Source of the DNA: Alopecurus myosuroides
Taxonomy: Eukaryota > Streptophyta > Magnoliopsida > Poales > Poaceae
Reading direction: 5' to 3'
NCBI GenBank assembly: GCA_028641055.1
Contig: CM054060.1
Coordinates: 310,296,949-310,360,948 of the forward strand
DNA length: 64,000 nucleotides
Position numbers and translations under genes: made by a program. Shown here piece after piece: positions 1-13,045 of the stretch (position 1 is its first letter; each line of letters opens with the position of its first letter). The notes below the pieces were generated by a model. That model had not been told where the DNA came from, searched no databases, and saw only the letters and a list, made by a program, of their open reading frames with translations.

Positions 1-3000
1 ATACGTTCCCATGCAGATGGAACCTTCCTTTGACCTATTCATCTTACCATGGCCCCATCCGCCCACCAAACAGAACACTACCACTCGGGTAGTCATTCGA
101 TTAGTCATATTATTATAAAAATAGGATCATGCATTCTTTTGAGAACAGGTGGTAATACGATAGGGTTTTTGGAAATAGTTCGTTATGAAGTACTGCAAAG
201 GATATGAGCAAGTGATGAACTTACCTGGGATTGAAATAACCATAGTAATCAATGTCTTTGGGTCAAGGGTCTCGTAGAAAATCCTGATATCTGAAAGATA
301 GCAAAGTAGTCCCGGTAAGGACTACAAAATACATTGGCAAGATGATACATGCATAGTCATGATATGCATCGTGAATTACCCTGGAAAACACCCCAGCTTA
401 CAAGCATAAGCTATGATCGATACGATAACTTAATCACACAGGTTTTAGGTGAATGGTTTCATTACTTGTGGTGATACGGTTATTACTTGTTTTAGACTTA
501 CAGGTGTTTCACTTTTACTTAACAAACACTTGTTATCATGTTTGAGTAGAAGTGTTGATTACTTAGTGAGGTAACAAGACAATAGCACATGGAAAACAAT
601 TATTGAAAAGGTAACAAACATGTTTGATTTTATGTTCTAAAAGTGTAGAGCTAATGACAATGAGTTTAGTTGAAAATGATGAACGATTACAAATATTCTA
701 TCATCACATAACTTGCTAGTGTCTTGTGATGATAGGCTTAGTAGGTGTGAAAACATGGGAGTTTTATCAAATAAGGAAAATAATGATGTGGTAGTCATCT
801 CTGGTTTTTAATAGACATTTATAGACTTTCAGTATACTTATAAATGCAAGTTTAGAAATTGAGTAATTTTTTTTACAATTGACATATTTGAGTTGGAAAT
901 GTTGTTCTCTTTAATTTGGTATATCAATTGATGTTTTCTGAAAATGTTTGAATAAGTTAGTATTTTATTAATTTTAAATGAATTAAATGACTAGGTCAAA
1001 CATTGCACACATGAAAACTTGGTCAAATGACCATGAAAACATCATAGATGAGTTGCATTAGTCATTTGGAGCATTTTGGTATATAACTTGTATTTTCTGA
1101 TTTTATGAATTATTTATTATTTTTCTCAATTTTAAATGATTTATTTTAATTAAAGAAAATATTTAATTTTAAATTTTATCAAACATCTTTTAAAAGTTGA
1201 TGAATAAATAGGTTATTTTTTTTATTAATTTGGTGTATAATTTATATTTTTCTCATTTATGGAATTTAAGCTATTGAATATATAAGATTAATGCTTTTTC
1301 TGTTTTTAAATTGACAGGTGGGGTCCACCTGTCAGATTTAAATTCAATTAAATAAAAGGAAAAGAAAATGGAAGATACTTATGACGTCATGCTGACATCA
1401 TAAGTGACATCAGATGAACCCGATTCTCCCTGTTGGTTCCAAATCGAGGGATTGGTTGATTAATTCGTTGAACTAATACTGTGAGATGCGAGAGCAGCTC
1501 ACAACGGTTCTGGGAAGCGGCGTGCGGAACCATTTGGTCACCGGAGCTGCCGGCGACGAGCAACGGTGCGACGGTGAGGCACGGCCTCCGGCGATCCGAC
1601 GATTTTGTAGACGAAAATCCAAAGCAAAGGCACCACGAGGTGCGGTGACTCACCAGGAAGGTGATGGTGTCGTTGATTGGTCACGAGGAGCTCCACAGCG
1701 ACATTGCGCTTCCGTGGCGACCGACGGCAGAGAAGAAAGGGAACGACGAAATTCGCGGACGTCCGGCCATCCCAGCAAACGAGGCTTCCGGAGGAGGAAA
1801 AGGAGGTCACAGCGCACCCGAGAGTGGCATCAGTTCGTCACGGGTTGACCGGAGTCGACGGTGCGCGGCGGCGGCCGTATGGCTTAGGGTTAGGGTTTGG
1901 GTTCAGTTTTACACAGAGAGAGAGTGTGAGGCGAGAGAGAGAGAGAGTGCGAGGCGAGTTGGAGGCTTCCCCTCCCTCTTATCTGCGCGGAGAGCGGCAA
2001 GAAGGAGGTGGCCGCGACGGCGTCGGAGGCGGTGGCACGCCTCTGGCCAGAGGTTTAAGAAGAAAGAAAAGAATTTTCACTTTTCAATAACCCCCTGAAG
2101 TTTTGTGTTTTAATAGTTAGGTCCTTCTGGTACTAAAACTAAGAAGAAAAGCTTGTTTTCTGGGCCTTTTTGTGAACTTAAAAATTATTAAAAATCATAT
2201 TTGAATTCCTTATCAAATTTCACATCTCACCATGTTTTTTTTGGTGAATTTGAAGAATATTTTTATTTTTTATTTAGGGTGGTAGATTAAGTGATTTTAT
2301 TTTTTTCACTCCATTTAATTTATTAAATATCTTAAAATCTATTTTAGGTATGAATATTATCTTCACACCCCACACATAGGGTTCCAAAGTGGTGTGTTAT
2401 AAGGTATCATATTGTTTAAGATTCTTTATAGGAACTAATTTGGTATCACTACTAGGTATTGTTTTTATTCACTGCTATGAAAACCATTTATTATGGAATT
2501 TTATTCTATGTCACACCAAATGATTTTTAATGAGTGAAAGAACTTGTTTTTCTTTTATGTAACTTTGTTATTTTCCTGATTGAATCTCTTAGCAAGTTTG
2601 TTTGACATTTTTTACTTAGGTGTGTGTAAGTAAGGTTGCTGTTTTTAGTACTTGATCAAGTGGAAAACATGTATGATTTTTGATCTTATTTTCTTGTTTT
2701 CCACATAGGTTCCAATATGGATATTATCCTATTTATTTTAGAACATGTAATCATTTACATGTGTGTGTATGGTTGAATTCTTGTTGTTTTTCATTTGTGT
2801 TATGGATGAAAAAGATCTGGAAAACAAGGGAATTAATTTGTTTTCCCCCACCTCAACTTATCACCAGACATATGGATGCAAGGGCTTGTTATTATTTTCT
2901 CTCTTGCCAATTGTTTCCATTAAAGTGATTTTTATTTGTTCCTCATCAATGATGAGTCTTGACAAGGCATAGAGGTTATGGATTCTCTAATATTAACTAA

Positions 3001-4802
3001 TGCTTTACTGAATAAATTCTTCCTGAGACAGTGTTGCTCCTTGTTGACTTATGTTGCTTGATGTTCCTCTCTCTAGTTGCTACTAGTCTTGTATTATCAC
3101 CTTGTGTCACTTGCAAGTAGGTTCCTCTCTTGGTTTCCAACCTCAACTGTCTCACCATTGTGGTGAAAACATCCAATTACTCCAAGCAAGGATTTTTCTT
3201 AGATGATTGTAAAAGAACATGAGTTAATTTTGTAACATCCAGTTGCCATATGCATACAAGAAGAATTTGTTAACAAGTGGGCCGACTTGCCTCCAAATTA
3301 CTACTCATATACAATTGGATGAGATGTACTAGGTTATATGATCTTATGTTTATTTGTGTAAGACACTCAAGTGTTTGAGTATACAAAAGTGATCTGTTAA
3401 CAAGGTTGCAAGGCTTGTTATCAAACTACTTCTATATAACACTAATATTGGAATATCATACTATTTCAAGAGGTTAATAAGGTCAGATAAAGATATCAGC
3501 GTTTCCAAATACTCTTATAGTAGGTTAGAGTAGCACTTCTAGCACACTCTAAATAATCTTCTTGAAGATCTTCTGGTGGTAGTTCCTCTTTTCTTGTGGG
3601 TGCTTCTCGTGCAAAATGATTTAGAGAAGATTGGGAAACAAGATATTATGGTCTAGCCAGAATAACAAGATCTAGATTAAGATTTAGTTCAGGATTTTAT
3701 TCTCTTTCCATATGCTTCTCATTTGGTTTCCCATAAGGTATGTGCTTGTTCATACATGTTTGGTTTTACTTAGCTTTCAATTCAATCTCCCTAGTAGAGG
3801 TTATAACTTACTGTTATTCTCTAGTCATATCCATATATACCTTAGTTGTAGGTTTGTTGAATTTGAGTAGAAATGTGGAATGCTTATGGGATGATGACTT
3901 AATAGTAAGTGGATCAAATGGTTCATTGTGGTGTTAAGATTTCATATGCTCACTTGTATGATATGATTGAAACAATGAGCATGTGGAAGTTATTGAGTTT
4001 AATGACTTAGATCATGGTTGTTAATTGGTTACTCAGGGTGTCATGTTGTTATTTTATATTGTTCATTTGTACTCATGATGCAGACATAGAGGTTTGGGAA
4101 GATCATAGGTAATGATCAAGGTTTAACAGGAGTTTAAGAAGATTTGATCCCTCTCTTAAGTACTTCTTTTATGGTGGATGAGATATGTACATATTCGATA
4201 AATATGTTAATAAAATTATTATGTCATCTCCCACTTGTGGTTTTTGAGTTAAGACTTGTGGGTATCATTTGTGTTCTATCAAACCTTTATTATTTACTAG
4301 TGGAGGTTCACTTAATACTTATTACATGATTTAGAAAGATGTTGGGTAAATGAATTGATAACTTAGAGGGTTGTTCTTTTATAGGACATAGCATCTCTGT
4401 TGATGAGATGGTTCAATTGAGTATTACTCATTTGTGGAAGTATGATTATCACTTATGTGATTTGGATACTCACCCCTCTTTGGTTGTAGTTACCTAGTGA
4501 ATTATCCCAAGTCACTTGTAGACTTGTGGTTAAGGTTGTTGGGAATTTGTGTTTGATCATAACCAATTATGGGTTGTCTTATCAAATGATTTAGTTTGTA
4601 GAGACACAATGTTATAAAGATCACTCCAAATGTACTCCTGACCAGATGATCTAAACCTATTTCATCATGTCAAGTGAAACATTGGTCACTTTGGTTTGTT
4701 TAAACTTTCGCGCCAAAATTTCCCGTACTTTTAGATGCATGCTTTGCAAATGCACATATTATATTTAGATCCTTATAACCTCCCAAACACTGGGATGTTA
4801 CA
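1..4802 (-). repeat. Partial large LTR, minus-oriented, Gypsy-like
   Basis: No protein gene is convincing here. The segment is AT-rich with one GC-rich block (about 1490-2060) and ends at 4802 in a sequence that reads TGTAACATCCCAG on the minus strand, the kind of terminus seen on the other large LTRs in this window. Read on the minus strand, the GC-rich block behaves like a transcribed leader: a CT-rich stretch around 1905-1960, then a good splice donor (CTG/GTGAGT, about 1650-1657). The short overlapping ORFs in 1486-2098 on both strands are composition artefacts of this block. A palindromic GACAGGTGGGGTCCACCTGTC lies at about 1314-1335. The left end of the LTR is outside the window. Assignment rests on architecture, not on a matching partner copy. 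Confidence 0.45.
225..290 (-). other. Putative 66-nt exon near the 3' end of the partial LTR
   Basis: On the minus strand a pyrimidine-rich tract ending TTTCAG precedes this segment, and GTAAGTTC follows it, so both splice sites fit the plant consensus. The segment reads FYETLD in one frame and DIDYYGYFN in another, so a tyrosine/acidic peptide is recognisable only if one frame change is allowed. Its position and composition resemble the acidic exons of the solo LTR at 51586-56159. Whether it is spliced or translated is inference. Confidence 0.3.
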
Positions 4803-5716
4803 TCTGGCACCTTGCCGGGACGGGGAAGTGCCCCCGGAACCCATCTCCATCGACTCCATCGCCATCTCCATCGACGTTGCTGTCTCCTATGATGGGGAAG
4901 GAGTAGTTCTTCCCCGAGGCCGAGGGCTCTACCGGTAGCTATGTGGTTCATCTCTCTTTCCCATGTTGTGATCTATATGTGTTCGTGAGCTTTGTAATCT
5001 AGTTGAATAAGTAGATGTTACTGTTCATCTTGTGCTACTCAAGTGGTTTATTAATATGAACTTTGGAGTCACCTTGTCCCGCGGTGTGAAGGTGACAGTG
5101 TGCACATCGCGTGTGTCTCCTCTATGAATTATGGTGTTTGTCTAGTACCTTCTAGGGCGCTCATAGTGATAGCGTGGGGTTAACTAGACATGGGTATGCT
5201 TACTTTAAGGAATGTTTTTTACAGCCGTACGCAGTGATTAGTGTTCGTTATTCAACCGGAGAGGGTTAAGAGTAGCATAGTGAAGAGAAGATATTTAGTT
5301 ATTCAATTATGTGATCATTGTTGAGAGTGTCCAATAGTGAAAGTAGGATCCCTAGGCCTTGCTTCCAAGCATTGAAACACCGTTTTCCGCCTGTTCTGCT
5401 ACATGTTTGCTTGCTGCCATATTTATTTTAGATTGCTATTATTACTTATAACCATCCATATTACTCCCATTTCACTATCTCTTCGCCGAACTAGTGCACC
5501 TATATACCCGACAAGTATATTGGGTATGTTGGGGACACAAGAGAATTCTTGTATCTTAATTGCAGGGTTGCTTGAGAGGGATATCTTTGACCTCTACCTC
5601 CCTGAGTTCGATAAACCTTGGGTGATCCACTTAAGGGAAACTTGTTGTTATTCTACAAACCTCTGCACTTGGAGGCCCAACACTGTCTACAAGAATAGAA
5701 GCGTGCGTAGACATCA
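4796..5716 (+). repeat. LTR fragment of another Gypsy (Athila-like) family
   Basis: The segment starts TGTTACATCTGGCACC and ends GTAGACATCA, so it could be a TG...CA LTR. It carries the text I associate with an abundant cereal Gypsy LTR: a GCTCTACCGGTAGCTATG block, repeated 'gtgaaggtgacagtgtg' blocks, and a 3' part with 'gagttcgataaaccttgggtg'. The bases flanking the two ends (TGGGA and CTTGC) do not match, so it is not a clean solo LTR with a target-site duplication. It overlaps the end of the preceding LTR by 7 bases, so the exact junction is uncertain. It is non-coding. Confidence 0.4.
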
Positions 5717-6351
5717 CTTGCCCAACCCATCCCGAAAGAGTTACAATTGCCCAGCCCAGCCCATATGAGTTACGATTCGCTTCTTCTTCTCAACCTTGAC
5801 TTACTAGGAAGCCAAAAAAGCGACGATTCGTCGGTCGGCAAGAGCATCAATCGCCTGTCGTGACCCTCAATCTCCTACTAGAAATTCTGGGATACTACCC
5901 ACAAAAAGCTGCCGCAAAAAAAAAACTACCGCACGCCTCCCCTTCTCCCATTAGCTTCCGCTTTTACTTCTCCTGTTGTTTGATAGTAACGCATGGTAGC
6001 CAAACATATTCCACCACATGTTTGGTCAATTTTAATGACTTCCATTGCGACCGATCGTGTATTTGAACCCTTTGCTTGCCTCTTCTTCAACCCATCGGTT
6101 CCATCGGATGTCTGCTGGTAGTGGTTGTTGCCTGCGCCTACTGGTGTTGCAGGATGTGACCCATTTGATCCCCACATCCGTCCGGCCTGCGTAGGTCTTC
6201 ACTCTTCACCTCGTCTATGTTGGCCCTCTTTTCTTTGATTTCATTACGTGATTTATGCATTTTCTGCAAATTTGATTTCATTACGTGCTCTATGTATTTT
6301 CTGAACTCGATTTGTAGTGTTTTACTTAATTTTCCTTGCAGCCAACGAATA

Positions 6352-6413
6352 ACTGAAGAGACGTATTATGATGGCCGGTTATGTGTAGGTCACTCAGAAT
6401 TAGAACAACTTCA
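6352..6413 (+). other. Putative 62-nt internal exon
   Basis: A pyrimidine-rich tract ending CCTTGCAG lies directly upstream and CA/GTAAGT directly downstream, both close to plant consensus. One frame stays open and reads RITEETYYDGRLCVGHSEL, a peptide I do not recognise. The surrounding segment recurs in degenerate form at 7387-7568 and 7569-7730, where the exon itself is not preserved. Confidence 0.3.
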
Positions 6414-6683
6414 GTAAGTTTCGTAATCCATGTTTTTCTTATGGCCAAGCCATGCGTGCATGACACCATGAAACAATCGACTCAACATAGATGCTTCCAT
6501 GCTCATTATACTGGCGCGATATAGATTATTGCCCATATTTGCATGATATCACCCAGTGTTGGAACTATGCATGTGCCGTCTGATTGAAAGAGTAGAAGAT
6601 GACAGTGCTTCCAGTGTCATATATGCATATTAGGACGTGAGATCAAGCGAACTCTCACTCTTCTGAACCCGAGGATTCCTAAT

Positions 6684-6685
<2 letters not shown>

Positions 6686-6746
<61 letters not shown>
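6686..6746. repeat. (AT)n microsatellite
   Basis: About 30 uninterrupted AT dinucleotides, directly to the left of the MITE-like element. Confidence 0.95.
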
Positions 6747-6748
<2 letters not shown>

Positions 6749-6753
6749 TCGCG

Positions 6754-7122
6754 CTATTTGACACCCAGGGTGCAGAATAGTTATTCTACACACACCCTGT
6801 ATCTTTTGAACCGTGCATGATTCTTACATTACGTAAATTTTGTAGTATTCCTTACATCGAGTAGAACCTAAGAAAATATATACATGACATAAACCTTTTA
6901 TTTATGTGACGCTATAAAAAATGAAAAAAAGACATATTTGATGTTGTTTTTGTGACTTTTATGTTGCTATGACTCATATTTTTTCCATTTTTATGTCGAG
7001 TATTCTCTTATGGATCAAACATGAACGTAAATAATTACATACGTAACATAAATTTTTTACTTGGGAACATAAAATAAATTATGGGTGCAAAATAAGGTTT
7101 CTGCACCCAGGGTGCCAAATAG
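6754..7122. mobile_element. MITE-like element with ~26-bp imperfect terminal inverted repeats
   Basis: The left end CTATTTGACACCCAGGGTGC and the reverse complement of the right end CTATTTGGCACCCTGGGTGC match closely over about 26 positions. The 369-bp interior is AT-rich and non-coding, as expected for a non-autonomous DNA transposon. I could not define a target-site duplication, since the left flank is the (AT)n tract, so the superfamily is open. Confidence 0.6.
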
Positions 7123-7386
7123 GGTGTCTATACAAGGCAGTGTCATAAGTTATGTAACTAGAGCCATTGTCTGTGACTTAATAGATGCTTTGGGAGCTGA
7201 TGCACTTAGCACCTAAGTGAAATAGTACACTATCTGAGTACTGGAATACGTGCATACTTCTGTAATGATAATCAGACTGAGGCGCAAAATTGGTAGGTAG
7301 CGCAACTCAAAAATTTAGTATTTGTTGCAATGCTCCAGATTCTGCCTTTTGAAATCAAACAAAAAAAATGAAGATCCCTTGATCAT

Positions 7387-7730
7387 CTATTTGTAATGTT
7401 TTATCTGAATTCAATATAGCCATTCTGCTGCAGGAGGGTTTCTAAACCAGTTGATTTCTTTTGCTCAAGCAAGACCATATGAAACAATATATCTACAACA
7501 TGCATATACTAATATTCCCCATTATACTGTATATCTCCAACAATACATTTGCTATGTATTTCTGCCGCTTTATTTGTAATGTTTTATCTGAATTTCATTG
7601 CAACCATTCTGTTGAAAAAGGTTTCCTGCATCAGTTATTATTTTCACTCTAGCAAGCTTATGTCAAACGGTTTATCTCAAAAAGCATCTGCTAATAATCC
7701 CCAATATAATAATTTACCTTTTTGTTCGCC
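7387..7730 (+). repeat. Degenerate tandem duplication, ~182-bp unit, third copy at 6308-6511
   Basis: The texts 'tttgtaatgttttatctgaatt' followed by 'cattctg' and later 'ctaataatccccaatata/ctaatattccccattata' recur at 7387-7568 and 7569-7730. A more diverged copy lies at about 6308-6511, including 'gtagtgttttacttaatt' and 'tgctcattatactgg'. The MITE-like element and (AT)n tract sit between the first and second copies. Confidence 0.6.
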
Positions 7731-8723
7731 ACAAAAGTTTTTGTTCCCATGATTAATGAATTATCATGCTAACCCGGAATTATGGTGCCCTCAATCATTT
7801 ACACCTGTATTTTTCTCTCTTTATTCCAGGTGTGTGCAATCGCCCAATCGAAAAAAGTTCCCTTTCTATTTTTCTCATGTTTAATATTCATTCAATGTGA
7901 TGCTCAGAAATATGTTGATTAGTGATGATCCTTCTGAGTGTCAAAGTTAACATCACCAACAATTTCAATGTTACTAAAAGAAGTTTTCTTACTGTCTTAA
8001 GCGTTCGCTAGATCTCTATTCAATTTAAATGAATACAGATTGTGTTACAATTTTGAATGAGTGTGCTTCTCCCTGTTTTTAGGAACAACTTTTTTTATAT
8101 GCATAAATCTAATAGCAATTTTTCTACTCCTAGCGTTCAAATATTTTACCTCTCCTTAACGTGCTATATATTGTTGGAGGTTGAACTACAATAGAGTATT
8201 CTTTTTCTTTGTACAAAATATTATTAAAACTGCATGCATAGTTGTTGCAATTGTATCAGAGTTGTGGTTTCTATGAAAAATTCTCTGTAATTGTAATATA
8301 TGGAACCATGCCATAAGATCATTTGAGCTATTTGACATGACACACAGACCCATATGTCTATACATATACAGTTGTACTTGATTGCTAATTAATTATTACC
8401 TAAAATCTCAGGGAAATGCGCAAACAAAGCCAAGTAAGTGTAAGGTCCGCCCCAGAACCACTGTTCAAGGACACCTTCGATATGCATACATTCACGATCC
8501 CAGGAAATTAAGTCGTGAACAACATATCAAGTTGGTACACAGATACAATATCCATTACACGGTTGCATTAAACACTTACAAAGAGAATGGCCGCATGACC
8601 AAGTCCAACACAACTGCCACGCAGGGCAAACACACAACACACATAGCGGAAGGCTAACGCACACACAACATAGTAGAGCCCAAGTCACGCCTTAACCTAT
8701 AGGCTGCTGACCGGGAGACGATC

Positions 8724-8791
8724 CTAGTTCGCAAGGCCATCAGCTCCGTACTCCTCCTTGTTGATCTCCTTCTGAGACTCCTTCTCAATAT
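8724..8791 (-). other. Short acidic reading frame near the 3' end of the outer LTR
   Basis: On the minus strand TTGCCAG (acceptor-like) precedes a frame reading IEKESQKEINKEEYGADG and ending in TAG at 8724-8726. A donor-like G/GTAAGTTA lies upstream at about 8873, which would make an intron of about 80 bases. The start phase, needing one base from the previous exon, is the same as in the solo LTR at 52123. In the second LTR copy a CAG has become TAG (about 60656), so that copy is broken. Confidence 0.35.
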
Positions 8792-11700
8792 CTGGCAAGT
8801 TGATACCAGGGACGAAACCAATATGAGTACATTTGAATGTACTCAGCAAGACATCCATCATGTAACTTACCAAATGCAAGTATGCTTATATGGTGGAATA
8901 GGTAGGCTATAAATAGGGTTCACTATCAATGATATGTGTAAGACATATCATAGTTGATTTTGAAAAAAAATCTCTATATCTTCGTTGAAGAAGATACTTC
9001 AAAAGAAAATAATATAGTTTTCTTTCTCTTGTAGATATCACATGTATAAGAGGTTTTATAAACTCATTTTGTAAAAGAAGGTTTTCTCTTTGCAAAACTT
9101 TTTGTAAAACAACTTCTGGCTTTTCATTGACGGTACCTCCGCGGTACAAGATTTCATCCTTTCCGAACTTCACAAGTCCAAGTCCTTTTTGAAAACTCCT
9201 TTTTGAAAACATTGACACAATGCTAGCTACATGGCCATTCAACTGTCCATATCCGAGGACGCGGTTACTTCGAAATAGTTATACTCTGTAGATGTGTACA
9301 CAATCCACCAGAACCAGTACATCCGCCGTGAACAACCACAGACTGTAACAACAGTATGTAAACATCAGATAACTGATCCTAACCATCCACTATGTTCAAG
9401 CTAGAATATGCCTATCTCTTTAGTCGAGTTTTCCGACATCCCCGGCACCAGGCTAATCCCCGCCAAGACAGGATGCCCCAACTGTTGCGTCCGGAGGGAA
9501 AATTAATCCCACACTTTATATGTCGCCTGTTTCAAAGATTTGGCGACATTCGGTTCGAGGGAGTACGCCCCCTTATAGAAAATTGAGATAGAACACACAC
9601 TAACAAGAACAAACTTCAAGTTAAGCCCCATGCCCATGTTGGGGTAAAGTGGCAGTACGGTAAAGGTTGTTCGGCGAAGACTAGGTTATGTGTCATTTTT
9701 GAAAACACGTTTTTCCCAAAAATGACCACTTCCACAATCCTCCGGTGAGTAAGGCTTCGCCTTCCCACCGGGTTTTCCATAAAGCCTTTGTTTTGCAAAA
9801 ACATAATTTTAGGATGTCCACTTAGGGACTAATATCTTTGGTCGTAATAAATATCATATGGTGGCTATGGGCTTGGTAACACCAAGTATGCACTACTGGC
9901 GTAGTAATAGTATATATAATAGTAGTAATATTCACTCAAAAATAGTTTTTTTGGTAATCAAAGTTTTTGTAAAACTTTCAGAAGTAAAACATGCATGCTA
10001 GATAATGATAAGTGTAATAACAGCAAGCATCAGGATGGCTTGCCTTAAAACTCTTAATGTCCCTGGCCTTGAAGTAACTTGAACTTGACGCACAGCTCCA
10101 CAACTGCTGCTTCTTCTTCTTCTTCTTCGTTTTCTAGCGTCGTAAATGAATAAAAGACACACTCTCAGATCTAAAGACCAAACAACTAAACTAAACAACA
10201 CATACGGCAAGCAAAGGTATACTAGCGCAAATACTCAAACGTTATCGCGAAAACTGTCTCACATAACTCTCACGGTCCAAAACTATCGTCAGACAACTAT
10301 ATGGTTGTGAAACCATATCCCACATCTTACATATCATACATGGAGTGGGTGCATCACTCTCAGAATAAGATATCTAAGAAGCTAAACTTATAGCTTTCGG
10401 GTGCAAAAGGTGAGGTTACTAAAATAATAACAAACAAACAAAGCAATACCCATGGCAGTGGGTATTAACAACACACAAGAAAATCATCACCAAACAATAT
10501 CACTAATCAAACAATGCCTAGATAACAAGATACTACTAAGCACAACAACAACACTTAGCACAACAATAATATAAGTAATACTCATGTTAAAGCAATCACT
10601 CAGACAATTTCCAAACCGCAGGCAAACACACCACAGATGAATATACTATTTATTGACTAAGCTAATCTCTACTCAAAGTTATGGAATCCATAAATCGTGA
10701 AAACATAACAAACAACCAGTAGATAAAATCAATGATAACATTCCATAAAAATAACCTAAAACACAATCATTACTCAAGATAATATTCCTATCAAATACTC
10801 ATACAAACAGGACTGTGTTTAGCATACTAGTATGGAAAATCCTACACAAGCATGCTATAAGAATACTTATATTATACAACCATAGCAACATGAAACTAAG
10901 GAATTCATGGCGTAATAACAGAAGTAATAACTTCCTAAATATGCTAGGATAAAGCATACACTCATAAAATAAAAGATAACAATATTTGAGCAAAACCACA
11001 ATTTTCTAGTGGTGACCCCAGTGCTACACTAGAGAAGCAAAAAATGTTACAATGATGCTTAAATCTAAACAAAGCAAGTCATGAACATAAATATACCTAC
11101 TATCAGTACACAAATCTTACACACGCTAGTAAGCACAAACATCAAAAGAATTCTATGGAACAACCATTAAGCATGCATAAACCAATTCTAGCCATACATG
11201 CTTTTCTAAAAGATTAAATAACAAGCAACCAAGGTATAGACCACACAACCAGTAGCCATGAACTCAAAGAAAAGTTATCTAAACCCTTTCAAAAATCCAA
11301 ACACTCAATTTAAAATTATTCACAAACAATCTATCAATCACAAGGAATTTATTCTATTAGCACACAACTCAATTTAAGCAATCAATAGGGAAACATTTCT
11401 TAACATGATACCCCTAAGGATATTATGCTAACAAATGAATCACACCCTAACATACTAGTATTTAAAAATAAGAAATAACTTCTCACTTTCATAAGTGAAA
11501 CAAACAACCTAGTTTTCATGGTGGAAATAACCAATCAATCACATAATGAAACATGTTATTTTCACACACATGTATGGTTGGGAATTTTTATCCTCAACCA
11601 TAATGCAATGGGACCAGTGGGTTATGGGCCCACTAATACCAAGGGAAAATAGGTACTAAGCCTCTGGTCACTCATTACAAAGTTAGTGTGACAAAAATAA

Positions 11701-12724
11701 ATACCACAAGGCTATTCATTCTAGTGAAACCATACTAGTGAGAACAAATGACAAGACTTACACATGCTTTGCTATAAATTAACAAGAAAACTAACAGAGG
11801 CGGTAACTTCGAAAGAACAGTACCAAAATGGTACTAGATCCATCTCTAGCATAGCATAATCTTAGTCAATCAAGCACACAAAGATCTAGCTCACACAACA
11901 ATTCCAAAATAAGAAACTAGAAAATAACCAAGGCTATTCTTACTTTCATTCTAGTTTCCAAACATGCACACACTTGCCAAGGTAGATAAAATGCAAGCAA
12001 ACAACCTAATAACAAGTGATAACAACTTTATACATGCTAGGAAACAAAATACAATCAATCACACATTTCACTTTAAACAAAAACACACTTAAAAACAAAA
12101 GCAGGAAAGTGTTGTCATCTAGATCTGTCCACCAAAATTAATCTAGAGCTCAAAAATTTAATCTAAGCTAGGAATACATAGATCTAGTCCATGTCAAACT
12201 CATCCAGTTGGATTTACTCCAAAAATAATTTTTAAGCTCACTCTAAAAATCACAGAAGAGCCTACTGGTCTTTTACCAAAATGGATGGCATTTCCATTTG
12301 GTAGCTCACCTTGATGTGAGGCCAAATTCCATGGATATATCTGTTCAATAGCTATCCAAAACAATTTGGTTTGTCCATTTTAGTGGTAGATTCAAAAAGT
12401 TATGTTCAAAACACTCTCACAGACACTCTGTGGAAAAACAGTCATTGTGAGAAAAATGTAGGCCAAAACTTTGATCTGCAATTTTTATATGGTTAGGAAA
12501 TCATATAGTTAGGCCCATGATTTTTAGTAGATATTATTTTGCACGTTTTGTATTTTTCATATGTCCAAAGTAAACGTTCAGGTTTCTGTTAAAAACTGAA
12601 AAGAAAAGAAAACAGCCTCTCGGGCTGGCTTTGCGTGGGCGTGGCCCAGCTAGGCGGCTAGGCGACTGTCGTGGTGGTATCACGGCAGATGCCATGGGAT
12701 CACTAGTAGGGAATGGCTTATAGC

Positions 12725-13045
12725 CACCACCATACCGCTGGCGAACCAGGATTGTTGTTGCCCAGCGCTAATAGTGCTGGCGAACACGTATGCCTGTTCG
12801 CCAGCACTACCGCTGGCGAACAACCACCCTTGTTCGCCAGCGGTACGTCTGGGCCCCACCTGCGCGCGATTTGAAATGGTAGCGCCGCTGCCTTATTTTA
12901 CCGATGGCGAACGGCCATTATTGTTCGCCAGCGCTACGCCCACAACCGCTGGCGAACAGGTGCTTCTGTTCGCCAGCGCTAAGATGTGGGCCCAGCACGC
13001 ATCTTAGCGCTGGCGAACAGAAGCACCTGTTCGCCAGCGGTAGTC
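12725..13045. repeat. Left subterminal repeat array of the CACTA element
   Basis: About ten copies of a ~12-bp unit (GCTGGCGAACA or TGTTCGCCAGC) in both orientations. In En/Spm such subterminal motifs are binding sites for the TNPA protein; that role is inferred here. A CT-rich leader (13070-13140) follows. Confidence 0.85.

Larger units (their letters stand above)
5717..8433. other. Unassigned island, possibly gene-fragment DNA
   Basis: This 2.7-kb stretch lacks LTR or transposon signatures apart from the MITE-like piece noted separately. It contains several splice-like sites, for example acceptors near 6150, 6351, 7434 and 7829. There is no long ORF and I recognise no protein domain. It could be a decayed gene, a non-coding transcript or an unclassified repeat. 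It lies between old LTR sequence and the outer retrotransposon. Confidence 0.35.

Noticed and set aside
1486..2098. Overlapping 120-145-codon frames near the left edge
   Set aside because: Same reason: GC-rich leader block of an LTR, purine-rich repeats, no domain.
4796..5716. Clean solo LTR with target-site duplication
   Set aside because: Flanking pentamers differ (TGGGA and CTTGC) and the start overlaps the end of the neighbouring LTR, so only a fragment can be claimed.
12725..13045. CRISPR-like array of short repeats
   Set aside because: Units occur in both orientations with irregular spacing and lie at a CACTA terminus in a plant genome; they are transposon subterminal repeats.
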